NCBI GenBank assembly: GCA_006227775.1
Contig: SBFV01000409.1
Span: 1 to 12,832 of the forward strand
Direction of reading: 5' to 3'
Length of the DNA: 12,832 nucleotides
From: Gammaproteobacteria bacterium
Lineage (GTDB): Bacteria; Pseudomonadota; Gammaproteobacteria; Chromatiales; Chromatiaceae
Shown: one piece after another, positions 1 through 5,908 of the stretch
Layout of the letters: each line of letters opens with the position of its first letter
Numbering within the stretch: the first letter of the stretch is position 1
Translations under genes and position numbers: made by a program
The notes under the pieces: model-generated
The model's database searches: none
Seen by the model: the letters and a program-made list of their open reading frames with translations, nothing else
Told to the model about the DNA's origin: nothing

Positions 1-1
1 G

Positions 2-67
2 GCGCGCCACTCCTTTGATAATGAGAGACTTTCCCGTGACTTTCACGCCAGCCTGACCGGGCTGTAA
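2..67 (+). CDS. Possible C-terminal end of an upstream gene (partial, unidentified)
   Basis: The frame entering from the left edge stays open for 21 codons and stops at TAA (65-67). The peptide ends in RDFHASLTGL and has a natural mix of charged and hydrophobic residues, so it could be the tail of a real protein. It is too short to recognise, and 21 open codons in GC-rich DNA can occur by chance. No function is proposed. Confidence 0.35.
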   Translation, partial: ARHSFDNERLSRDFHASLTGL

Positions 68-398
68 GCGTTCAGACCCCCTCGCTGCCTGGGTTGGTTT
101 CGCTAGCACAACCCGCTGATGCCCTTGCTCCCTCCCCCCTGGCGGGGGACGGCTGGAGAGGGGGGATCAGCACGGTTACACCGGGCTGACCTTCCCCTCT
201 GTCCTGGCCCTCCCTGGCCCCGGCCCAAGCCGCGCGCGGTGCGGTGTTAGCGCCCAGCGGACGGTCGGGCGGTTTCCACTGAACGCCATCGGGTATGACT
301 GGAGCCGAGCGGCTAACCCTCCTTGCCAGCTCCTGTCCCGACCCGCGGCATCCTGGTGTAAAGTTTCCCGCCACCCCTTCCCCCACAGGAGCATCACC
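68..398. other. Non-coding gap upstream of the hydrolase gene
   Basis: This 331-nt stretch holds no convincing gene. Open frames on the minus strand run through it and into the hydrolase gene, but they have low-complexity Gln/Gly/Arg-rich translations typical of antisense shadows. It contains a G/C-rich inverted repeat (129-165) and the ribosome binding site of the next gene. I see no clear sigma-70 promoter; a promoter for 399-1301 is expected here by position only. Confidence 0.6.
129..165. repeat. G/C-rich inverted repeat, REP-like
   Basis: A pyrimidine-rich stretch (CTCCCTCCCCCC-type) is followed by TGGC, then a G-run, then a second purine-rich stretch with GAGAGGGGGG. CCCCC (135-139) and GGGGG (144-148) form a 5-bp stem on a TGGC loop, and the outer arms can pair with the second G-run instead. 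Elements of this appearance occur as dispersed repeats in many proteobacterial genomes. Only one copy is seen here, so repeat status is inferred. Confidence 0.3.
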
Positions 399-1301
399 AT
401 GAAAACCCTCCCCTTCGCTTCCTTGGCGTTGAGCCTGTCCCTGGTCTTCACCCCCTTGTTGGCCAGGGAGGTCAGCCTGGCAAGGAATGGCCTGACGCTC
501 AATGCCAACCTGGAGACCGCGGGTACTGACTGGCAACAACGGCCTTTCGTCCTCATGACCCACGGCACCCTCGCCCATGGCGCGATGGAGACGATGCAGG
601 GGCTGCAAACCGCCCTGAAAGACCGTGGAATCGGTTCCCTGTCCTTGACCCTGAGCCTGGGACTGGATCAACGGCGCGGCATGTACGACTGTGCCCAACC
701 GCACCGCCACCGTCATGGTGACGCCCTGGAGGAGATCGGGGCCTGGCTGGCGTGGCTTCAGTCCCAGGGGGTGACGCAGCCGGTCGTTCTGCTGGGCCAT
801 TCCCGCGGGGGCAATCAGGTGGCCCGTTACGCGGCGGCTCATCCGGAGGCAGCCTTAAGCCATCTGGTCCTCGTCGCCCCCCAGACCTGGAGCGAGAAGG
901 GCACCGCGGAAGAATATGAGGTGCGGTTCGGCAAGCCCCTGGCCCCCCTTCTGGAGCGGGCGCGGCAAATGCAGGACGAGGGCAAGGCCGATAACCTGCT
1001 GGAGGGAGTCGACTTCCTCTACTGCCCCGCCACCCAGACCAGCGCCGCGGCCTTTCTGTCCTACTATGCACCGGACCCGGCCATGGATACCCCGTCCCTC
1101 CTATCCGCCATCAAGGTCCCGGTCCTGGTAGTGGCGGGCAGCCAGGATGAGGTGGTCAAGGGGCTGATCGAAAAGGTGCAACCCCTGGCCGATGGCCAGC
1201 GGGTCCAACTGCTGGAACTCGATGGGGCGGATCATTTCTTCCGGGACCTGTACGCGGAGGATATCGCCGACGCCGTCCAGGCCCTGGTCGTGGGTGAATG
1301 A
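399..1301 (+). CDS. Secreted alpha/beta-hydrolase fold protein
   Basis: A 300-residue protein with a probable Sec signal peptide: Lys2, a hydrophobic core at about 4-21, and a plausible cleavage site after LLA (residue 22). The mature part is an alpha/beta hydrolase. The nucleophile elbow is GHSRGG (133-138) with Ser135; the likely acid is Asp250 in VVAGSQDEV, and the likely base is His279 in GADHFF, in the expected Ser-Asp-His order. A THG motif (54-56) sits where the oxyanion-hole strand of the fold usually lies. The substrate cannot be told; esterase, lipase-like or amidase activity are all possible. An AGGAG ribosome binding site (387-391) lies 7 nt before the ATG, which supports the start. 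It stands alone, 215 nt before the decarboxylase gene, so a shared operon is possible but unproven. The family call is firm and the export prediction likely. Confidence 0.88.
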   Translation: MKTLPFASLALSLSLVFTPLLAREVSLARNGLTLNANLETAGTDWQQRPFVLMTHGTLAHGAMETMQGLQTALKDRGIGSLSLTLSLGLDQRRGMYDCAQPHRHRHGDALEEIGAWLAWLQSQGVTQPVVLLGHSRGGNQVARYAAAHPEAALSHLVLVAPQTWSEKGTAEEYEVRFGKPLAPLLERARQMQDEGKADNLLEGVDFLYCPATQTSAAAFLSYYAPDPAMDTPSLLSAIKVPVLVVAGSQDEVVKGLIEKVQPLADGQRVQLLELDGADHFFRDLYAEDIADAVQALVVGE

Positions 1302-1429
1302 GCGTCCCAGGGACACCGCTCCCCATGAGATCGACCGGTAGCGAGATGGCCGCTCCGAAAGGCCCCAGCAGGACCGGGAGCCCGTAGTTGCGATCCTCCC
1401 CGCCAGAGGCCACCCCACCCGGCCGAAAC

Positions 1430-1458
1430 CTGAGAGGGTGTGGCGATGAGCATACAAT
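1430..1458 (+). promoter_or_regulatory. Candidate sigma-70 promoter for the decarboxylase gene
   Basis: A -10-like TACAAT (1453-1458, five of six consensus bases) lies 17 nt after a -35-like CTGAGA (1430-1435, four of six). Transcription would start near 1465, leaving a leader of about 50 nt before the ATG at 1517. It is the best-spaced promoter-like pair I noticed in the 1302-1516 gap, but the evidence is sequence match only. Confidence 0.35.
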
Positions 1459-1516
1459 ATCCTCCTCGCTCGGACCGACCTCCTCCTTATTGCAACCACT
1501 GACCCGGGGCAGAACC

Positions 1517-2953
1517 ATGGAATCACCCGCTTCTTACCATATGTCCCCCGACGAATTCCGCCGGGCCGGCTATGCCCTCATCGACTGGATCGCCGCTTAC
1601 CGCCAGCGGGCGGAGTCCCTGCCGGTCCTGTCCCAGGTCAGGCCCGGCGAAATTCGCGCCGCCCTGCCCCCCCGGCCCCCCCTTGAGGGTGAGTCCTTCG
1701 ACGCCATGCTCGCGGACGTGGAAGGCATCATCCTGCCTGGTATTACCCATTGGCAGTCGCCCAATTTTTACGCCTTCTTTCCCGGCAATTCCTCCGGGCC
1801 GGCCATCCTGGGCGACTTGCTCTCGGCGGGTCTGGGTGTCCAGGGGATGTTGTGGCTGACCAGCCCGGCCTGCACCGAGCTGGAAACCCATCTGATGGAC
1901 TGGCTGGTGGACATGATGGGCCTGCCGGCCAAGTTCCTCTCGACCGGAGCCGGCGGCGGCGTCATCGAGGACTCCGCCTCCAGCGCCACCCTCTGCGCCC
2001 TGCTGGCGGGACGGGAACGGGCCTCGGCCTACGGCGTCAATCAGCGGGGGGGCACCGGCCGGCTCATCGCCTATGGCAGCACCCAGACCCATTCATCCCT
2101 GGACAAGGCCGTGAAAATCGCCGGCATGGGGGTGGAGAATCTGCGCAAGGTGGAGGTGGACGCCAATTTCGCCATGCGGCCCGAGGCCCTGGCGGCCCAG
2201 ATCGCCGCGGACCGTGCGGCGGGGCTGACCCCGGCCTTCGCTTGCGCCACCGTCGGTACCACCTCATCCAATGCCATGGACCCGCTCCCGGCCATCGCCG
2301 CCATCTGCCGGGAGCAAGGCATCTGGCTGCACGTGGATGCCGCCATGTCCGGTTCGGCCACGGTCTGCCCGGAGTTCCGCTGGGTCATCGACGGCCTGGA
2401 GGGGGTCGATTCCTACTCGTTCAACCCCCACAAGTGGCTGTTCACCAATTTCGACTGCACCGCCTTCTTCGTCGCCGATCGCAAGGCCCTGATCGAGACC
2501 CTGAGCATCCTGCCAGAATACCTGCGCAACGAGGCCACCAAGTCCGGGGCGGTCATCGACTACCGGGACTGGCAGATTCCCCTGGGGCGCCGCTTCCGCG
2601 CCCTCAAGCTGTGGTTCGTCATCCGTCATTACGGTATCGAAGGGCTGCGCCACCACATCCGCCAGCACGTCGCCCTGGCCCGGGAATTCGCGGCTTGGGT
2701 GCGGGCAGACGACCGCTTCGAGCTGGTCGCCCCGGTACCCCTCAATCTGGTCTGCTTCCGTTTCCGCGGCAGCGACGCGGACAATCAGGGTATCCTCGAC
2801 CGCCTCAACGCCAGCGGCGACCTCTACCTCACCCATACCCGGCTGAACGAGCAACTGGTTCTTCGCCTGTGCATCGGCCAGACCTACACCGAGCGACGCC
2901 ATGTGGCGCGGGCCTGGCAACGGATTCAGCAGGAAGCGAACGGAAGCCGATGA
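1517..2953 (+). CDS. Group II PLP-dependent decarboxylase, aromatic-L-amino-acid decarboxylase type
   Basis: A 478-residue cytoplasmic enzyme of the pyridoxal-dependent decarboxylase family (DDC/TDC/TyDC type) at the usual length. The PLP lysine is Lys306 in SFNPHKW. Asp274 in HVDAAMSGSA should pair with the pyridine nitrogen, and His192 in THSSLDKA should stack on the ring, matching His192, Asp271 and Lys303 of animal DOPA decarboxylase. The catalytic-loop tyrosine is kept (Tyr335 in LPEYLRN). It is this residue whose change to Phe turns some plant and insect homologues into aldehyde synthases, so decarboxylation to an aromatic amine and CO2 is expected. DYRDWQIPLGRRFRALKLWFV (349-369) is nearly invariant in the family. 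Substrate (Tyr, Trp, DOPA or Phe) cannot be read from sequence. The frame is open from 1388, but the family N-terminus (MSPDEFRRAGYALIDWIA) begins just after the ATG at 1517, which has only a weak GGGG site 7 nt upstream. A second in-frame ATG is at 1541. Confidence 0.92.
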   Translation: MESPASYHMSPDEFRRAGYALIDWIAAYRQRAESLPVLSQVRPGEIRAALPPRPPLEGESFDAMLADVEGIILPGITHWQSPNFYAFFPGNSSGPAILGDLLSAGLGVQGMLWLTSPACTELETHLMDWLVDMMGLPAKFLSTGAGGGVIEDSASSATLCALLAGRERASAYGVNQRGGTGRLIAYGSTQTHSSLDKAVKIAGMGVENLRKVEVDANFAMRPEALAAQIAADRAAGLTPAFACATVGTTSSNAMDPLPAIAAICREQGIWLHVDAAMSGSATVCPEFRWVIDGLEGVDSYSFNPHKWLFTNFDCTAFFVADRKALIETLSILPEYLRNEATKSGAVIDYRDWQIPLGRRFRALKLWFVIRHYGIEGLRHHIRQHVALAREFAAWVRADDRFELVAPVPLNLVCFRFRGSDADNQGILDRLNASGDLYLTHTRLNEQLVLRLCIGQTYTERRHVARAWQRIQQEANGSR

Positions 2954-2963
2954 GGGCGAGGAA

Positions 2964-3013
2964 GGCGATGGCCTGATCCCGGGCTGGCGTTCCATCGCCA
3001 TTCCTAGGATGGC
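2964..3013 (+). terminator. Overlapping inverted repeats after the decarboxylase gene
   Basis: GGCGATGG (2964-2971) and CCATCGCC (2992-2999) form a perfect 8-bp stem with a 20-nt loop, starting 10 nt after the decarboxylase stop. A second, competing hairpin pairs GCCAT (2997-3001) with ATGGC (3009-3013) around CCTAGG. Neither is followed by a T-run, so this is at best a weak or Rho-assisted end, or an mRNA 3' protective structure. Confidence 0.3.
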
Positions 3014-3111
3014 ATCACGTACCCGATCGGTCCCCGAGGATCAGGCAGACGTATTAAAATTCATCAGGATCAATAACCTTGACATCGAACACCACCAAGA
3101 GCCCGGATGTA

Positions 3112-3978
3112 ATGCAACCACTAGCCTATCTGGGGAAGATCATCGAACACCCCCGGACCCAGCACATCATTCTCATCCTTATCCTGATCAATGCCCTGCT
3201 GCTGGGTCTGGAAACCTCGCCTAGCGTCATGAGTCGGTTCGGCACCCTGCTCCGCCTGATGGATCAGGCGATTCTGGCCGTTTTCGTGATCGAGATCCTC
3301 ATCCGCATCCTCGTCCATCGCCTGGCTTTCTTTCGCGACCCCTGGAGCCTTTTCGACTTCCTGGTCATCGGCATAGCGCTGTTGCCAGCCACTGGGCAAT
3401 TTTCCGTTCTCCGCGCTCTTCGCGTTCTGCGCGTGTTACGCGTCCTCACCGTGGTGCCTTCCATGCGCCGGGTCGTGGCTGCCTTGCTGGGAGCCATTCC
3501 GGGCCTGGCGTCCATTGCCCTGGTGCTGGGTATCATCTACTACGTCTTTGCGGTGATCGCCACCAATCTCTTTGCCAGCTCCTTTCCCGCATGGTTTGGC
3601 AACCTTGGCCGATCCCTCTATACCCTGTTCCAAATCATGACGTTGGAAAGCTGGTCCATGGGTATCGCCCGCCCCGTCATGGACCAGCATCCTCTCGCCT
3701 GGATGTTCTTCATCACATTCATCCTCATTGCCACCTTCACCATGCTGAATTTGTTCATCGCGATCATCGTGAACGCCATGCAGAATTACAGCGAGAGTGA
3801 ACACCGCGATAACCTCGCCGCCCTGGATCAGACACGTATCCATATCGAAAACGATTTGCATCTGGAGGTAAGGGCGTTGCGCGAGGAGCTTGCGCTCCTG
3901 CGCATTTCACTGACGAATGGGCCAGCCCTGGCGCGACTGGGGACTCCCGGCCGTGACGGCGATCCTCCCCCGGCTTGA
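3112..3978 (+). CDS. Bacterial voltage-gated sodium channel (NaChBac/NavAb family)
   Basis: A 288-residue inner-membrane protein with six transmembrane segments that should assemble as a homotetramer. S1-S3 lie at about 17-35, 48-68 and 78-95. S4 has four arginines at every third position (Arg101, 104, 107, 110), the gating charges. S5 spans about 131-152 and S6 about 197-223. The pore loop carries TLESWSM (177-183), the selectivity filter of NavAb and NavMs; the glutamate ring (Glu179) gives Na+ selectivity. After S6 comes a polar neck and a helix with heptad leucines (about 236-266), as in the C-terminal coiled coil of this family, then a Gly/Pro-rich tail. The frame can also start at a TTG (3079) with AGGAT 8 nt upstream, adding 11 residues. 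I prefer the ATG because it matches the length of the family N-terminus, though its ribosome site is weak. The family call is very firm; the start is uncertain. The cellular role is unknown. Confidence 0.95.
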   Translation: MQPLAYLGKIIEHPRTQHIILILILINALLLGLETSPSVMSRFGTLLRLMDQAILAVFVIEILIRILVHRLAFFRDPWSLFDFLVIGIALLPATGQFSVLRALRVLRVLRVLTVVPSMRRVVAALLGAIPGLASIALVLGIIYYVFAVIATNLFASSFPAWFGNLGRSLYTLFQIMTLESWSMGIARPVMDQHPLAWMFFITFILIATFTMLNLFIAIIVNAMQNYSESEHRDNLAALDQTRIHIENDLHLEVRALREELALLRISLTNGPALARLGTPGRDGDPPPA

Positions 3979-4004
3979 CGAATCATCGCCTCACGGATAA
4001 GAGG

Positions 4005-4030
4005 CCGCCAGCGGTGAACGCGGCTGGCGG
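4005..4030. terminator. Inverted repeat between convergent genes
   Basis: CCGCCAGC (4005-4012) and GCTGGCGG (4023-4030) form a perfect 8-bp stem with a 10-nt loop. It sits between the channel stop (3978) and the dsrS stop (4107), which converge. It could end transcription from both sides, but no T-run follows on either strand, so intrinsic termination is doubtful. Confidence 0.4.
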
Positions 4031-4057
4031 AGATTCAGCCCCGCAGCGGTGCGCGCT

Positions 4058-4073
4058 GCCCGAACCGTCGGGC
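4058..4073. terminator. Second small hairpin between convergent genes
   Basis: GCCCGA (4058-4063) and TCGGGC (4068-4073) pair perfectly over 6 bp with an ACCG loop. It lies 33 nt past the dsrS stop on the minus strand. With the larger stem at 4005-4030 it may protect or end the dsr transcript. No T-run is present. Confidence 0.3.
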
Positions 4074-4106
4074 TGCCGTGGGGAGAATTCCCCCTGACCC
4101 TTGGGC

Positions 4107-5255
4107 CTAGGGCGAGGACCGTCCCGACGCCGAGGCGCCACGTAAGGTCGCCAGCCCTCGCAAAATGGGCTCCAGCACGGGCTCCAGCTTACGCCGCAGC
4201 AGGCTCCCGCTGGCGGTGGTGTCGCGTAACACCGGTCGCAGGACGCCATAACCCAGGCCGGAAAGCAGGCGCATGGCGACGAACTCCTCGCGCAAGGTGG
4301 GCATGCGGGCAAGACAAGCGTTCAATGCCGCACCGGCGGGTTCCGACGATGGGTAAGCCTCCGCCTCGGCCAGGAGCGCCTCCAGCGGCAGGTCCGGCCG
4401 ACCCTCGGGACGGAGCGAGGTGAAATAGGCCGCGGTGGTCTCCAGGGTGGTGAGGACCAGTTCCTGGGTCGTGGGTTTGGCGAGTACCTGGGCGACCGTC
4501 CTGAGCCAGGTCTGCCCTGGACTGGAGAGGACCCTGGCGAGTGCATCTGCCCAGGGATTATCGGCCTGGAACAAGGGTTCCATCCGGGGCGCCAGATCGG
4601 CGAAATCGGCGCGGGCCGGCGCCGGGTCCGGCAGACCGTCGGGGCGGGCCTGGAGGAAACCCAGGGCGTATGCCGGCCGGCGCGTGGACTTGCGCCAGAT
4701 ATCCTGGGCGCGCTGATCGTCGATGAGACCGGGCTGAAGGATGAGGCGCACCGATTCCGCCATCTTCTCCGTCTCGGTCTCGAAGGGAAGGTATTCAGCC
4801 AGGTAGTCGGCCAGGATCGGCCCCATGCGCCCCTGGACGATGGCGGGGTTCCCCAGCATGCGCCGGGCGTTCTCGGCATCCTCCATGGCCCACCAGGCAC
4901 GGCGGCCCAGTTCGTCCGTTAGCCCCGGGGAGCAGACGGCCGCGACCACCGCCTCCGGTTCTCCCAGGAGAAGGAGCTGAGCCAGGCTTTCGTCGCGCAT
5001 CTGGCCCATGCGCGTCCAGCGGCGCAGGTAGGTGGGGTAACCCCCGGGGGAACCAAGGATGTAGCCAGAAATCAGCTCCCGTACCGCCCGCAGGTAGACC
5101 TCCGGCCGCGCCGTCGGCTTGAGGTTGATGCAGGCCTCCCCCCGCTCCGAGAGGCCATGGACCTGGAGCCGCGACTCGTCGATGCGGATGGCCTGAGGGC
5201 GGTTGGCCAGCAGCACGTTGAGGCGGAGATTGTCCTCGCTGGAGAGTTCAATCAT
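4107..5255 (-). CDS. dsrS: DsrS, soluble protein encoded at the end of the dsr operon
   Basis: A 382-residue protein with no signal peptide, no membrane segment and no metal-binding cysteine motif; most of it looks alpha-helical. Identification rests on position after dsrR at the 3' end of a dsr cluster, on size (close to the roughly 41 kDa reported for A. vinosum DsrS) and on cytoplasmic character. From the literature as I recall it, A. vinosum DsrS is a soluble cytoplasmic protein whose loss lowers dsr products at a post-transcriptional level. The sequence itself shows no known RNA-binding domain. The start at 5255 fits a protein beginning MIELSSEDNLRLNVLLANRP; the ribosome site is poor (an AGG within CCTAGG about 8 nt upstream). 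A 176-nt gap separates it from dsrR. It is the last gene before the convergent sodium channel. Confidence 0.85.
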   Translation of the reverse strand: MIELSSEDNLRLNVLLANRPQAIRIDESRLQVHGLSERGEACINLKPTARPEVYLRAVRELISGYILGSPGGYPTYLRRWTRMGQMRDESLAQLLLLGEPEAVVAAVCSPGLTDELGRRAWWAMEDAENARRMLGNPAIVQGRMGPILADYLAEYLPFETETEKMAESVRLILQPGLIDDQRAQDIWRKSTRRPAYALGFLQARPDGLPDPAPARADFADLAPRMEPLFQADNPWADALARVLSSPGQTWLRTVAQVLAKPTTQELVLTTLETTAAYFTSLRPEGRPDLPLEALLAEAEAYPSSEPAGAALNACLARMPTLREEFVAMRLLSGLGYGVLRPVLRDTTASGSLLRRKLEPVLEPILRGLATLRGASASGRSSP

Positions 5256-5328
5256 GGTTGTGGCCTAGGTTCCTGATCGGTCTCGCCACGCCTACCTTGA
5301 TGAAGGCACCGCGCCTGTCCTTCACGCC

Positions 5329-5350
5329 AGGGGGCGGGGAAGGTCCCCCT
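5329..5350 (-). other. Hairpin in the dsrR-dsrS gap
   Basis: AGGGGG (5329-5334) and CCCCCT (5345-5350) form a 6-bp stem. An alternative, shorter hairpin pairs GGGGA (5336-5340) with TCCCC (5344-5348). It lies in the 176-nt gap before dsrS. It could reduce expression of, or protect the message upstream of, dsrS; there is no T-run to suggest an intrinsic terminator. Confidence 0.35.
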
Positions 5351-5431
5351 CCAACCCGATCGACTGCAGGTCAGGGTCACCTTCACGTCAACGGCAAGGT
5401 CGGACGGGAGGGCCCGGCGATCTGGCGGGAG

Positions 5432-5746
5432 TCACGCATCGGCGGGGGGACGGTAGCCGCTGTCCTTGGGATTGAGGAAGATAAAGTGGAATTGACCCGG
5501 TTCCATTTCGACGAAATCGAGGGTGGCCTGATCGAGTAGGGGCACGTATTCCGGTGCCATGACGACCGCCACGCCGTCGCAGTCCAGACGGATATCGTCC
5601 TCCGTGCCCTCATCGAACCCCATGCGGTAATCGATTTCGCCATCGGGCTTCCGCTGGGCGGCGAGGCGCAGGGCCAACCCTTTGGTTCCACCCTGGCGGG
5701 CGGCCTCCTCAATTTGCGCCACGGCGGAAGGGGTAAGCTTGAACAT
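5432..5746 (-). CDS. dsrR: DsrR, A-type scaffold-like protein lacking the cluster cysteines
   Basis: A 104-residue protein of the IscA/SufA/HesB fold. The alignment with IscA is visible by eye: GLALRLAAQR at the first core strand, EDDIRLDCDGVAVVMAPEYVPLLDQATLDF (49-78) matching the IscA core, and FHFIFLNPKDSG (86-97) matching the FKFTNPN segment. The three cysteines that bind Fe-S clusters in IscA are absent. The Cys-Gly-Cys end is replaced by DSGYRPP, and no cysteine lies near residue 35. The only cysteine is Cys56. This loss is the known hallmark of DsrR, for which a role at the post-transcriptional or maturation level of dsr expression has been proposed in A. vinosum, not cluster assembly. 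An AGGAGG site (5755-5760 on the complement) lies 8 nt before the ATG, the best ribosome site in the cluster. Confidence 0.92.
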   Translation of the reverse strand: MFKLTPSAVAQIEEAARQGGTKGLALRLAAQRKPDGEIDYRMGFDEGTEDDIRLDCDGVAVVMAPEYVPLLDQATLDFVEMEPGQFHFIFLNPKDSGYRPPADA

Positions 5747-5825
5747 AACCTGATCCTCCTGGTTGGAACTTATTCGCGATGGACATCATTCAATGCGACT
5801 CGACGCGGCGATGATGCCTGAACAT

Positions 5826-5855
5826 TCTATACTGGAATCGTTCTGGTTTTCGGTC
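5826..5855 (-). promoter_or_regulatory. Weak promoter-like site upstream of dsrR
   Basis: On the minus strand, TATAGA (complement of 5826-5831, within TATAGAAT) stands out as an AT-rich patch in the GC-rich 162-nt dsrN-dsrR gap. A GACCGA hexamer about 18 nt upstream is a poor -35. If used, it would give dsrRS a transcript of their own, with a leader of about 70 nt. The evidence is the -10-like hexamer only. Confidence 0.2.
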
Positions 5856-5908
5856 AGGCCCATGCGGTTGGGCTGCGTCGGCCATGCGCCCTGGCGAGCG
5901 CCTTGGCT

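Noticed and set aside
1302..1320. Short inverted repeat after the hydrolase stop as a terminator
   Set aside because: GTCCC-A-GGGAC is too short, with no usable loop and no T-run. The longer pairing with GAGCG/CGCTC needs a bulge and overlaps the stop codon.
1750..2976. Alternative plus-strand frame of about 408 codons inside the decarboxylase gene
   Set aside because: The translation is Arg/Gly/Pro-rich low-complexity sequence, while the other frame encodes the conserved PLP enzyme.
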